Translations under genes and position numbers: made by a program | Assembly: GCF_002934235.1 (NCBI RefSeq) | Contig: NZ_PTIS01000015.1 | Span: 1-64,000 of the forward strand | Direction of reading: 5' to 3' | Source of the DNA: Clostridium algidicarnis DSM 15099 | GTDB lineage: Bacteria; Bacillota; Clostridia; Clostridiales; Clostridiaceae | DNA: 64,000 nt | In this document: positions 51,170 to 58,914 of the stretch, in pieces | Layout: the number at the start of each line of letters is the position of its first letter | Numbering within the stretch: the first letter of the stretch is position 1 | Notes under the pieces: model-generated | The model's input: the letters and a program-made list of their open reading frames with translations, nothing else | Told to the model about the DNA's origin: nothing | The model's database searches: none

Positions 51170-51613
51170 TTAAAATGGAATGTCCCCATCATCAACGGGG
51201 GTCATATCATCATCACTGAACTGTTGTGGTCCTCCAAAGGATGTTCCTCCTGAAGACGAACCTTGGTTAGAATTGCCTCCAAATGTTGCTTCCTTGTTGC
51301 CCCATTCTAAGAATTGGACTTCATCAGCTACAACCTCTGTAACATATCTTCTAGTACCATCTTTGGCTTCGTAAGACCTAGTTTGAATCCTACCGCTCAC
51401 TCCCATGAGTTTACCTTTATTCATGTAGTTTGCAGTGGCTTCTGCTTGCTTTCCCCATACCACAACGGGTATAAAGTCTGCTTCTTTTTGAGCAGCTTTA
51501 GGATTATACCTATCTACTGCTAAGGTCAATGTGGTAACTGCTGTCCCGTTTCCTGGAGTAAACCTCAATTCAGGATCTTTCGTCAATCTTCCGATTAAAA
51601 CTACTTTGTTCAA
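51170..51613 (-). CDS. ssb: Single-stranded DNA-binding protein
   Basis: A 147-residue SSB: OB-fold over residues 1-105 ([38 protein letters not shown]), a Gly/Ser/Asn-rich linker and the acidic tail DDGDIPF that recruits partner proteins. Confidence 0.97.
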   Translation of the reverse strand: MNKVVLIGRLTKDPELRFTPGNGTAVTTLTLAVDRYNPKAAQKEADFIPVVVWGKQAEATANYMNKGKLMGVSGRIQTRSYEAKDGTRRYVTEVVADEVQFLEWGNKEATFGGNSNQGSSSGGTSFGGPQQFSDDDMTPVDDGDIPF

Positions 51614-51626
51614 TTAACCCACCACC

Positions 51627-51914
51627 TTATTCTTCTTCTTTAACTATGATATGTCTTACTATACCATCAGTGATTCTGAATATTCTATCTAATTCTTTAG
51701 GTAATTCAGGATTAGCACTGAAGTTTATCAAAGTGTAGTATCCTTCGTTAACTTTCTTAATTTCATAAGCTAATTTTCTTTTGCCCCAGAAATCAACATT
51801 GTCAACTACTCCACCATTAGTTTCTATTACACCTTTAAACTTTTCGATATTAGCTTTAACAGCCTCTTCTTCCATTGTTGGATGTAATATAAATATAGTT
51901 TCATACTTTCTCAT
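51627..51914 (-). CDS. rpsF: Ribosomal protein S6
   Basis: A 95-residue S6 with MRKYETIFILHP at the start and the NVDFWGKRKLAYEIKK and EGYYTLINF blocks. It heads the conserved rpsF-ssb-rpsR operon. SD GGAGGTGAAGTGCA. Confidence 0.97.
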   Translation of the reverse strand: MRKYETIFILHPTMEEEAVKANIEKFKGVIETNGGVVDNVDFWGKRKLAYEIKKVNEGYYTLINFSANPELPKELDRIFRITDGIVRHIIVKEEE

Positions 51915-51925
51915 TGCACTTCACC

Positions 51926-51972
51926 TCCTCCCCCCGGACTAACGGCTGTGATTTTATCACAGCAGGGATCAC
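51926..51972 (-). promoter_or_regulatory. Candidate S6:S18-binding leader of rpsF
   Basis: In the rpsF 5' leader a stem (CTGTGAT with ATCACAG) is directly followed by CCG, and an outer CCC/GGG pairing is possible with the G-run next to the SD. A hairpin with an exposed CCG is the hallmark of the known S6:S18 autoregulatory leader. Tentative because I could not fold it. Confidence 0.45.
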
Positions 51973-52023
51973 GTCAAATAATCTTACCATAACTTAATTT
52001 CAAAGTCAATATGCTTATTTTTA

Positions 52024-52203
52024 TTAAAGTACCTTTTTAATATCTTTTTCAAATTTACTTCTAGGAATCATAACTATTCTATTGCAGCCCTTACACTTTA
52101 TCTTAATATCTGCTCCAACTCTTATTATTTCCCAGTCATAACTTCCACAAGGATGTTGTTTTTTCATTTGAACTACATCACCTAGATTAAAAGTTTTATC
52201 CAT
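52024..52203 (-). CDS. DUF951 protein
   Basis: A 59-residue protein: FNLGDVVQMKKQHPCGSYDWEIIRVGADIKIKCKGCNR matches DUF951, small proteins with a zinc-ribbon-like C-C-x-x-C set (HPCG and CKGC) found beside rpsF or mscS in Firmicutes. Function unknown. It lies 28 bp after mscS and was too short for automatic calling. Confidence 0.9.
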   Translation of the reverse strand: MDKTFNLGDVVQMKKQHPCGSYDWEIIRVGADIKIKCKGCNRIVMIPRSKFEKDIKKVL

Positions 52204-52231
52204 TACTTATCCTCTCCATCCCATACTTTTT

Positions 52232-53110
52232 TTAAACATTATTTAAACTATCGCTTTTTATTACTACTCGCTTTGGATAAGGAACTTTAATTTTATGCAG
52301 ATCTAAATTATCTTTAATTTCTTTTCTTAATGCATTTTCAGCTTCCCACTGTGTCATAGGTTTAGCTCTTCCTACAACCCTTATAGTAAATCCAAACTCT
52401 TTTATAGCTGTGACACCAATAACCCTAGGTCCATCTACCATATTGTCATTATTTTTGAAGTTTTCACATATAGAATTTAATATATCTACTACATTATCTA
52501 TATCTTCTTCTCTTGCTATATCTACATCAACAAGAACTCTTATTGATCCTCTAGAATGGTTTGTAACTGTATTTATATTACCATTAGGTATAAGATGTAA
52601 GTCTCCATTGAAGTCCCTGATCTTAGTTAATCTAAGGCCTATCCCCTCTACAATTCCGCTCTTATCTTCAATATCAATGTAGTCACCTACTGCAAACTGA
52701 TCTTCAAATAAAATAAAAAATCCATTTATAATATCTTTAACAAAGTTTTGTGCTGCAAATCCTATTGCTACTCCACCTATTCCAGCAAAAGTAAGACTTA
52801 TAGGTCCTACTATTTGAGTTAATATAGATGCTACACCAAAAAAGTATACTGTATACCTTAATATACTTTTTAGAAGAGTTCCAAGGGTACTAGCTTTTTT
52901 AACATCCAGTGAGACTTTCATTTTGCTTTGCTTTTTAATAAATTTATCAATAAACTTAGTTCCAAGCTTAACCATAATAAACATTATAACTATTATAAAA
53001 ACCACATTTAATATTTTAAATAAAAATCCTTGAAGCTTTTCTATGGATATCCAAAACCTACCTATACCTATAAATTGATCATTAAATTGAAAAAAAGAAC
53101 TTAATAACAT
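52232..53110 (-). CDS. Small-conductance mechanosensitive channel
   Basis: A 292-residue MscS/YkuT-family channel. Three membrane helices include the pore helix GGVAIGFAAQNFVKDIINGFFILFEDQF near 110-140, then the beta domain (VGDYIDIEDKSGIVEGIGLRLTKI) and a C-terminal alpha/beta domain. It opens under hypo-osmotic tension. AGGAGGAATT precedes the ATG. Confidence 0.93.
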   Translation of the reverse strand: MLLSSFFQFNDQFIGIGRFWISIEKLQGFLFKILNVVFIIVIMFIMVKLGTKFIDKFIKKQSKMKVSLDVKKASTLGTLLKSILRYTVYFFGVASILTQIVGPISLTFAGIGGVAIGFAAQNFVKDIINGFFILFEDQFAVGDYIDIEDKSGIVEGIGLRLTKIRDFNGDLHLIPNGNINTVTNHSRGSIRVLVDVDIAREEDIDNVVDILNSICENFKNNDNMVDGPRVIGVTAIKEFGFTIRVVGRAKPMTQWEAENALRKEIKDNLDLHKIKVPYPKRVVIKSDSLNNV

Positions 53111-53132
53111 AATTCCTCCTGAACGTAAATAT

Positions 53133-53381
53133 TTATATTAATTGCTCAAACTTATCTTCACTTTTGTAATAAAGATTCTTTATATGTATTTCACCATTAT
53201 CTATGATATTCCTAATTAAATCGTAATTATCCTTTGAAAACTTTATGCTGATGCCACAGCTTTGTGTTATATAAGTAGGTGTTGGCATTATTATAACTTT
53301 AACACCCTTATCTTTTAATATCTTTTCTGACTCTATTGCATCATGTGTATTTTTAAATACTATTAAATAATAATCTTTCAT
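53133..53381 (-). CDS. DUF3343 protein (putative Se/S carrier-like)
   Basis: An 82-residue DUF3343 protein with FKNTHDAIESEKILKDKGVKVIIMPTP and the SCGISIKF block. The single Cys in SCGI is thought to carry sulfur or selenium in the family. It is divergent from the cysteine-desulfurase-like gene at 53656 and 22 bp upstream of mscS, a neighbourhood common in clostridia. Confidence 0.85.
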   Translation of the reverse strand: MKDYYLIVFKNTHDAIESEKILKDKGVKVIIMPTPTYITQSCGISIKFSKDNYDLIRNIIDNGEIHIKNLYYKSEDKFEQLI

Positions 53382-53655
53382 AATTCATATTCAGTGATAA
53401 GCTGTTATCACTAAAGTTTCCCTCCTTTTATTTTAAAATTCACATATTTTATGCTTATTATACTTTAAGCTAAATTCATTGTCAAACAAGTAGATTCAAG
53501 CCTTATAACATTAGAATCATTCTTTTATTTTAAAAAACTTCTACTAGGCTCTTATAATCTAATATTAAAATATATTTTAACATTAGATTGCTGAAAAATA
53601 TACGTCTATGAATTATAATAGTAGTATACTAATAAATATTAGGAGGTAATTTACA
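53382..53655. other. Divergent intergenic region with an inverted repeat
   Basis: Between the DUF3343 and aminotransferase genes. It has a 14-bp inverted repeat with one mismatch (AATCTAATATTAAA at 53556, TTTAACATTAGATT at 53576) around ATATAT, a possible operator. The rest is AT-rich with no further structure that I see. Confidence 0.45.
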
Positions 53656-54810
53656 ATGAAAGTTTATCTTGATAATGCTGCTACCACTTACCCAAAACCA
53701 CCCTCTGTACACACTGAGATGCTTACTTACTTTACAAACATTGGTGCAAGTCCTGGAAGAGGAAGTTATTCTTCAGCCTTAGAAAGTAGTAGACTTATAT
53801 ATAAATGTAGGGAATCCTTATGTGCCCTTTTTAATTTCCCTAAACCTGAAAATGTAATATTTACATACAACGTTACAGCTTCATTAAATATGCTAATTAA
53901 AGGAGTTGTAAAAAAAGGGTTTCATGTAATAACTACATCTATGGAGCATAATTCTTCTTTAAGGCCTTTATTTCAACTAAAGGACAACTTAGATATAGAC
54001 TTAGATATCTTACAATGTGATGGTAATGGTGTTTTAAATATAGACGAATTCGAAAATCTTATAAAGCCAACTACAAAATTAGTAGTTATAAATCATGCTT
54101 CTAATATTATAGGATCTATACAACCTATAGAGGCTATAGGAAGAATATGTGCCAAAAATGATATTTTCTTTATTATAGATGCAGCTCAAACTGCTGGTGT
54201 TATAGATATTGATTTCGAAAAGGTGGGCTGTAGTGCACTAGCTTTTACTGGTCATAAAAGTTTACTTGGACCTCCCGGCGTAGGTGGATTTTTAATTTCT
54301 GATAAATTAAGTGAAGCTTGTGATCCTATTATAACTGGTGGAACTGGTAGCTTATCTTCAAGTGTTTATCAGCCATCCTTTTTACCAGATAAATTTGAAA
54401 GTGGAACTATGAATACTCCTGGAGTTATGGGCCTTTTAGCTGGAATAGAGTATATAAATTCTGAAGGCATGAATTCAATAAAGGAAAGAGAAGATGATCT
54501 TTGTGATTTATTTATAAACTCTATTTTAAATATGGATAAAGTCAAACTTTATGGTCTTAAAAGTTCTAAAAATAGAACTGCAGTAATATCTTTAAACTTT
54601 AACGATATAGACTCCTCTGAAGTTTCATATATATTAGATTCTGAATTTGGTATAATGACTAGAACAGGACTACATTGTGCCCCACTAGCACATAAAACCA
54701 TAGGAACTTATCCTGAAGGAACGTTAAGATTTAGTATAGGACCCTTTAATGACAAAAAGGATATAAACTATACAATTGACAGTTTATATAAAATATTAAG
54801 GAGTAGCTAA
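53656..54810 (+). CDS. Class V aminotransferase (cysteine desulfurase-like)
   Basis: A 384-residue PLP enzyme of the SufS/CsdA type with YLDNAATTYPKP, MEHNSSLRPL, the PLP lysine in FTGHKSLLGPPG and the catalytic-type cysteine in RTGLHCAPLAHKTIG. These traits fit the class V aminotransferase group found beside DUF3343 in clostridia, possibly a selenium/sulfur delivery pair. TAGGAGGTAATTTACA precedes the ATG. The ytvI gene follows 4 bp later. Confidence 0.88.
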   Translation: MKVYLDNAATTYPKPPSVHTEMLTYFTNIGASPGRGSYSSALESSRLIYKCRESLCALFNFPKPENVIFTYNVTASLNMLIKGVVKKGFHVITTSMEHNSSLRPLFQLKDNLDIDLDILQCDGNGVLNIDEFENLIKPTTKLVVINHASNIIGSIQPIEAIGRICAKNDIFFIIDAAQTAGVIDIDFEKVGCSALAFTGHKSLLGPPGVGGFLISDKLSEACDPIITGGTGSLSSSVYQPSFLPDKFESGTMNTPGVMGLLAGIEYINSEGMNSIKEREDDLCDLFINSILNMDKVKLYGLKSSKNRTAVISLNFNDIDSSEVSYILDSEFGIMTRTGLHCAPLAHKTIGTYPEGTLRFSIGPFNDKKDINYTIDSLYKILRSS

Positions 54811-54813
54811 ATT

Positions 54814-55869
54814 ATGACACAACTTTTAAATAAAACTAATAAACTACTACTATTTTTTGTAGCATATACTTTAGCATTTATATTATTCTTTAAAACACTA
54901 CCTTATACACTACCCTTTGTTCTAGCTTTAATCTTTGCTTATTTGCTTAGAAAACCTACGCGGTATCTAGTAAATAAATTTAAACTTAAAGCATCATTGG
55001 CATCAATACTTACAACCTTAGTGTTTTTTACCGCAATAATTTCTTTATTATCACTTACCATATCCTCAATGATAAAGGAAATAATAACACTAACTAAAGG
55101 TATTCAAACTTATATTGATTCTAATTACTATAATATACTAGATATATTTTCAAAGCTCCAAAATAACTTTAACGATATAGATCCTTATATTTTAGATACA
55201 GCTAAAAATTACTTTTTAAATTCAATTTCAGGAATTCTTAATTCAACTGTAAATATTGGTACATCTATCGTAGGTTATTTGATTAATATATTAGCATATA
55301 TACCCTATATAGGTATGGTAATTGTTTTTACACTTTTAGCTACTTATTTTTTCACTAAAAAAGTAGTTACACACAATGTACCTTTTGTTTCTACTATTAA
55401 AGAAAATAATAACTCTGATAAAGCTTTAAAAGTATTCAACCATGGTAAGAAAATGTTACTTAGTTATATAGGCTCTTATGGAATCATTATACTAATAACT
55501 TTTCTTATAACCTTAACTGGATTTTTAATTCTAAAAGTTAATTATGCTTTAATATTAAGTATCCTTTGTGCATTATTTGACCTGTTACCAGTACTAGGTA
55601 TGCCACTTATATATTTTCCACTTATAATCTATAATCTAATTATAAAAAATTATTTCATAGCCATAGCCTTACTCATATTATACCTAGTAGTATTTATTAC
55701 ACGTCAGATAGTTGAGCCAAAGATAGTATCTTCATCTTTAGGTATAGACCCTGTAGCCGTTCTAGCCGCTACCTTCATAGGTTTAAAGGCTAATGGAGTT
55801 ACTGGATTAATATTTTGTATGTTTTTAGTTGTATTTTATAATGTATTTAAAAAGGTAGATATACTATAA
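54814..55869 (+). CDS. ytvI: Sporulation integral membrane protein YtvI (AI-2E family)
   Basis: A 351-residue protein with seven or eight helices, including the family block PVLGMPLIYFPLIIYNLIIKNYFIA and the VEPKIVSSSLGIDPVAVLAATFIGLKANG segment, which mark AI-2E/YtvI transporters. YtvI is a conserved sporulation protein in Firmicutes. It starts 4 bp after the aminotransferase gene. Confidence 0.85.
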   Translation: MTQLLNKTNKLLLFFVAYTLAFILFFKTLPYTLPFVLALIFAYLLRKPTRYLVNKFKLKASLASILTTLVFFTAIISLLSLTISSMIKEIITLTKGIQTYIDSNYYNILDIFSKLQNNFNDIDPYILDTAKNYFLNSISGILNSTVNIGTSIVGYLINILAYIPYIGMVIVFTLLATYFFTKKVVTHNVPFVSTIKENNNSDKALKVFNHGKKMLLSYIGSYGIIILITFLITLTGFLILKVNYALILSILCALFDLLPVLGMPLIYFPLIIYNLIIKNYFIAIALLILYLVVFITRQIVEPKIVSSSLGIDPVAVLAATFIGLKANGVTGLIFCMFLVVFYNVFKKVDIL

Positions 55870-55895
55870 AATATTCTTTGATTTTATAGTTGAAT

Positions 55896-55940
55896 AAAAA
55901 TACTCCTTAATGGATATAATTCCAAAAAAGGAGTATTTTT
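55896..55940 (+). terminator. Terminator of ytvI that contains the yyaC SD
   Basis: A 13-bp perfect stem (AAAAATACTCCTT / AAGGAGTATTTTT). Its right arm holds AAGGAG, the SD of yyaC, and ends one base before the yyaC ATG. Read-through RNA would hide the SD. Confidence 0.75.
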
Positions 55941-55941
55941 T

Positions 55942-56523
55942 ATGATTGAAAATTTATCTTTTGATTCAAATGATAAAAGGTCTGTAGTTTTAATATCAAA
56001 TTATCTTTCTAATATAATTTCCAATGAATCAAATAAAGGCAATCCAATAGTGTTTTTATGTATTGGAACTGACCGTTCAACTGGAGATAGCCTTGGACCT
56101 TTAGTAGGCAATAAGCTTAATTTACTAACTAGAAATAACTTAAATATTTACGGAACTTTAAAAAATCCCATTCATGCTAAAAATTTAACAGAAACCATGA
56201 ATGAAATTAATACCACCTTTAATTCTCCATATATAATTGCAATTGATGCTTGTCTAGGTAAATTAAATAGCGTAGGTAACATTTTCATAAATAATGGACC
56301 ACTCTATCCTGGAACTGCTTTAAATAAGAACTTACCACCTGTAGGTGATTTAAGCATAACTGGAATAGTAAACATTTATGCTAGTATAGATTTTATGATA
56401 CTACAAAACACTAGATTATATAATGTGATGAAATTAGCTGATGTTATATCCACATCTATCCATCAAGCTATAATAAAGTCTGATTTATGCATAAACGGCT
56501 CCCGAATGAAACTACATAATTAG
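55942..56523 (+). CDS. yyaC: Sporulation protein YyaC (GPR-like fold)
   Basis: A 193-residue DUF1256/YyaC protein with FLCIGTDRSTGDSLGPLVG, the conserved IDACLG and PGTALNKNLPPVGDLSITGIVN blocks. YyaC relates to the germination protease fold and is expressed in sporulation. Its SD lies in the preceding hairpin. A terminator follows. Confidence 0.9.
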   Translation: MIENLSFDSNDKRSVVLISNYLSNIISNESNKGNPIVFLCIGTDRSTGDSLGPLVGNKLNLLTRNNLNIYGTLKNPIHAKNLTETMNEINTTFNSPYIIAIDACLGKLNSVGNIFINNGPLYPGTALNKNLPPVGDLSITGIVNIYASIDFMILQNTRLYNVMKLADVISTSIHQAIIKSDLCINGSRMKLHN

Positions 56524-56579
56524 CTTTTAAATCTCTCACCTAATATTAAGTAAAATAGATATTACTTTCTAACCATAAA

Positions 56580-56621
56580 ATATGCCTCCAATTAAAATAT
56601 GTTTTAATTGGAGGCATATTT
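56580..56621. terminator. Bidirectional terminator, yyaC / DUF4446
   Basis: An 18-bp perfect stem (ATATGCCTCCAATTAAAA and complement) with a 4-nt loop between convergent genes. Confidence 0.85.
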
Positions 56622-56626
56622 CATAG

Positions 56627-57127
56627 CTATTTCTCTTCAATAGCTTGATTTAAAACTTTTAATTCTTCTTCAGATAAATCATACCTAGATATGCCTTTAT
56701 CTATAGGCTTAGCATAGGTTGTACTTTCATTTCTTCCATAAATGCCTGTAATTATGACACCATCATTACTATAGTTCAGTAATGCTATAGAAAAACTTAA
56801 ATCACTTCCTACATCTTCAAATGCTTTATACCTTATAACAGCTACCTTTTGTATACAATCTTTTAACCTTAATTCCATACTATCATACATTGTTTTAACT
56901 TCTTCTGCTATGGATCTACCTTCTTCTACTTTATCTAAATAAAGATTTATTAACTCCTCTATATTTTTATTTTTAGATCCTCTCATAAACTTTCTATATT
57001 TTTGTTCTAATTTTCCTAATGATTTAAATAATATAATTATAAGTATTAAAAATATTAAATTTATAACTAGTAACCCTATTATTATGTAAGGTTGCTGATC
57101 CCCTATTGTTTTTAGTATATCTTGCAA
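56627..57127 (-). CDS. DUF4446 membrane-anchored protein
   Basis: A 166-residue protein with one N-terminal membrane helix (15-36), a charged coiled segment and a cytosolic beta domain (VAVIRYKAFEDVGSDLSFSIALL and RNESTTYAKPI). This is DUF4446, found next to parB in many clostridia, function unknown. The start is TTG at 57127 after AGGAAGGA. A parS site sits 20 bp upstream. Confidence 0.88.
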   Translation of the reverse strand: MQDILKTIGDQQPYIIIGLLVINLIFLILIIILFKSLGKLEQKYRKFMRGSKNKNIEELINLYLDKVEEGRSIAEEVKTMYDSMELRLKDCIQKVAVIRYKAFEDVGSDLSFSIALLNYSNDGVIITGIYGRNESTTYAKPIDKGISRYDLSEEELKVLNQAIEEK

Positions 57128-57147
57128 CTACTAATCCTTCCTTTCTA

Positions 57148-57163
57148 TGTTTCACGTGAAACA
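57148..57163. promoter_or_regulatory. parS site 1
   Basis: The perfect 16-bp palindrome TGTTTCACGTGAAACA is the known ParB/Spo0J loading sequence of Firmicutes. It lies between parB and the DUF4446 gene. Confidence 0.95.
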
Positions 57164-57217
57164 TTTTAAGATTTATAAGTATTCATGTTTTATAATCATT
57201 TAAACTTTTACCTATGA

Positions 57218-58069
57218 TTATTTTGACTCTATTTTCATCATATCTAAAATTCTTTGAAGATCTTCCTCTGAGTAATACTCTATTTCTATTTTTCCCTTGT
57301 TATTTTTCTTAAAATTAATATTAACCTTAGTATCAAAATAATTTTGAAGCTTTTCTTTTATTTCATTATAATATGGATTTATAGGTTTATTAACTTCTAT
57401 AGTTGTATTATCTTTGTTTATATCTTTTATTATCTTTTCAATATCTCTAACTGTAAGCTCCTCATCTATTATCTTTTGAGATAACTCATATTGTAAGTTT
57501 TTATTAGCTACAGCAAGTAACGCTCTTCCATGACCTTCGGTTATTACTCCCTCTTTTAAATAATCTTGTACTCTATCATCTAAGTTTAGTAATCTAAGCG
57601 TATTTGAAATTGCCACCCTAGATTTACCTATTCTTATACTCAATTCTTCTTGTTTCAAATTAAACTCTTGAGTAAGCCTCCTATATGCTAATGCCTCTTC
57701 TATAGGATTTAAATCTTCTCTTTGTATATTTTCTATAAGAGATATTTCTAAAACTTGTTTGTCTGTAAGATCCATTACTATAACTGGTACTTCTTTTAAT
57801 CCAGCTAGCTTAGCTGCCCTCCATCTTCTCTCTCCAGCTATAATCATATACCCATTATTAACGCTTTTAACTACAATGGGTTGTATAATACCATGCTCTT
57901 TTATAGATTCAGCTAAAGAAGAAAGTTTTTCTTCATCAAAAATTTTACGGGGTTGTTTGCTATTTGGCTTAATTAAATTCATAGAAATAATACTTTTATT
58001 TTCATCTTCATTTAATTCTTCAGGAATAAGGGCACTGAGGCCCTTTCCAAGGCCTGACCTTTTAGCCAA
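57218..58069 (-). CDS. parB: Chromosome-partitioning protein ParB (Spo0J)
   Basis: A 283-residue ParB CTPase clamp. The N-terminus has RSGLGKGLSALIPEE. The CTP-binding box is AGERRWRAAKLAGL, an HTH (KQEELSIRIGKSRVAISNTLRLL) reads parS, and a C-terminal dimer domain follows (YYSEEDLQRILDMM). It loads on parS near the origin, spreads and recruits SMC. Its start overlaps the soj stop by 8 bp. Confidence 0.95.
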   Translation of the reverse strand: MAKRSGLGKGLSALIPEELNEDENKSIISMNLIKPNSKQPRKIFDEEKLSSLAESIKEHGIIQPIVVKSVNNGYMIIAGERRWRAAKLAGLKEVPVIVMDLTDKQVLEISLIENIQREDLNPIEEALAYRRLTQEFNLKQEELSIRIGKSRVAISNTLRLLNLDDRVQDYLKEGVITEGHGRALLAVANKNLQYELSQKIIDEELTVRDIEKIIKDINKDNTTIEVNKPINPYYNEIKEKLQNYFDTKVNINFKKNNKGKIEIEYYSEEDLQRILDMMKIESK

Positions 58070-58799
58070 TGCTATCCCCCCCTTGTCTTTTTATAAACTC
58101 TTTAGCTAAATCTTCATAAGAAGATGCACCTCTACACTTATTATCATAAAGTGCAATTGGAAGACCATAGCTAGGTGCTTCTGCTAACCTTATATTTCTA
58201 GGTATTGTTGTATCGTAAACCTTATCTTTAAAGAATTTTCTTACTTCTGAAACAACCTCATTTGCAAGTTTTACCCTACTATCATACATACTCATTAAAA
58301 TACCTTCTATTTCTATATCTTTATTTAATGACTTTTTAACCAATTGAATGGTGTTTACAAGTTGTCCTACTCCTTCTAATGCATAAAATTCACATTGTAT
58401 TGGTATAAGCACTGAATTGCATGCAGCTAAGGCATTAATTGTTAAAAACCCTAAAGATGGTGGGCAGTCTATAAATATATAATCAAATTTATCTTTAACT
58501 TGATCCAGCTTATCCCTTAAAATCACTTCCTTATCTTTTTTATTCATAAGCTCTACCTCAGCACCTGCAAGTTCCATAGTTGATGGTATTACATATAAAT
58601 TTTTAATTAATTCTGATTCTAATATTGCTTCTTCTGCAGATATATCAGATGATATAACATCATAAGCTGAATATTTAAGGTTCTTTTTATCGATACCAAG
58701 TCCACTAGTAGTATTTCCCTGAGGATCTATATCTATTGCTAGTACCTTATATCCCTCTAATGCAAGATATGAACATAAATTAATATTGGTTGTTGTTTT
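58062..58799 (-). CDS. soj: Soj/ParA partition ATPase, exon 2 (after group II intron)
   Basis: The 3' exon of soj, 245 codons plus stop, starts AAA-ACA-ACA-ACC (KTTTN), which is the second half of the deviant Walker A motif. It continues with the second-strand AIDIDPQGNTTSGLG motif and IFIDCPPSLGFLT (switch II). It has no start codon at its 5' end, so a gene caller would find only an internal ATG at 58577. Joined to exon 1 it gives a 259-residue Soj of normal length. Soj is a dimerising ATPase that interacts with ParB and controls DnaA. It works only if the intron is removed. Confidence 0.93.
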   Translation of the reverse strand, partial: KTTTNINLCSYLALEGYKVLAIDIDPQGNTTSGLGIDKKNLKYSAYDVISSDISAEEAILESELIKNLYVIPSTMELAGAEVELMNKKDKEVILRDKLDQVKDKFDYIFIDCPPSLGFLTINALAACNSVLIPIQCEFYALEGVGQLVNTIQLVKKSLNKDIEIEGILMSMYDSRVKLANEVVSEVRKFFKDKVYDTTIPRNIRLAEAPSYGLPIALYDNKCRGASSYEDLAKEFIKRQGGDSIG

Positions 58800-58860
58800 G
58801 TAGGATAGGAAAAAGACGCCTTACTATATTTCTATAATTGGTTTTCTAAGACCCTCCACC

Positions 58861-58894
58861 GAACCGTACGTACACCTTTCAGCGTATACGGCTC
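58861..58894 (-). ncRNA. Group II intron domain V
   Basis: A 34-nt hairpin beginning GAGCCGTATACGCTGAAAG and ending TACGTACGGTTC on the minus strand, with the GNRA-type GAAA loop. This is the catalytic core of group II ribozymes and shows no damage. Confidence 0.95.
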
Positions 58895-58914
58895 TCTAAT
58901 TACCCTAAGTAAAT

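Noticed and set aside
58062-58799. soj as a truncated or frameshifted pseudogene
   Set aside because: The missing N-terminus is found intact at 60802-60843 and the break coincides with exact group II intron ends.
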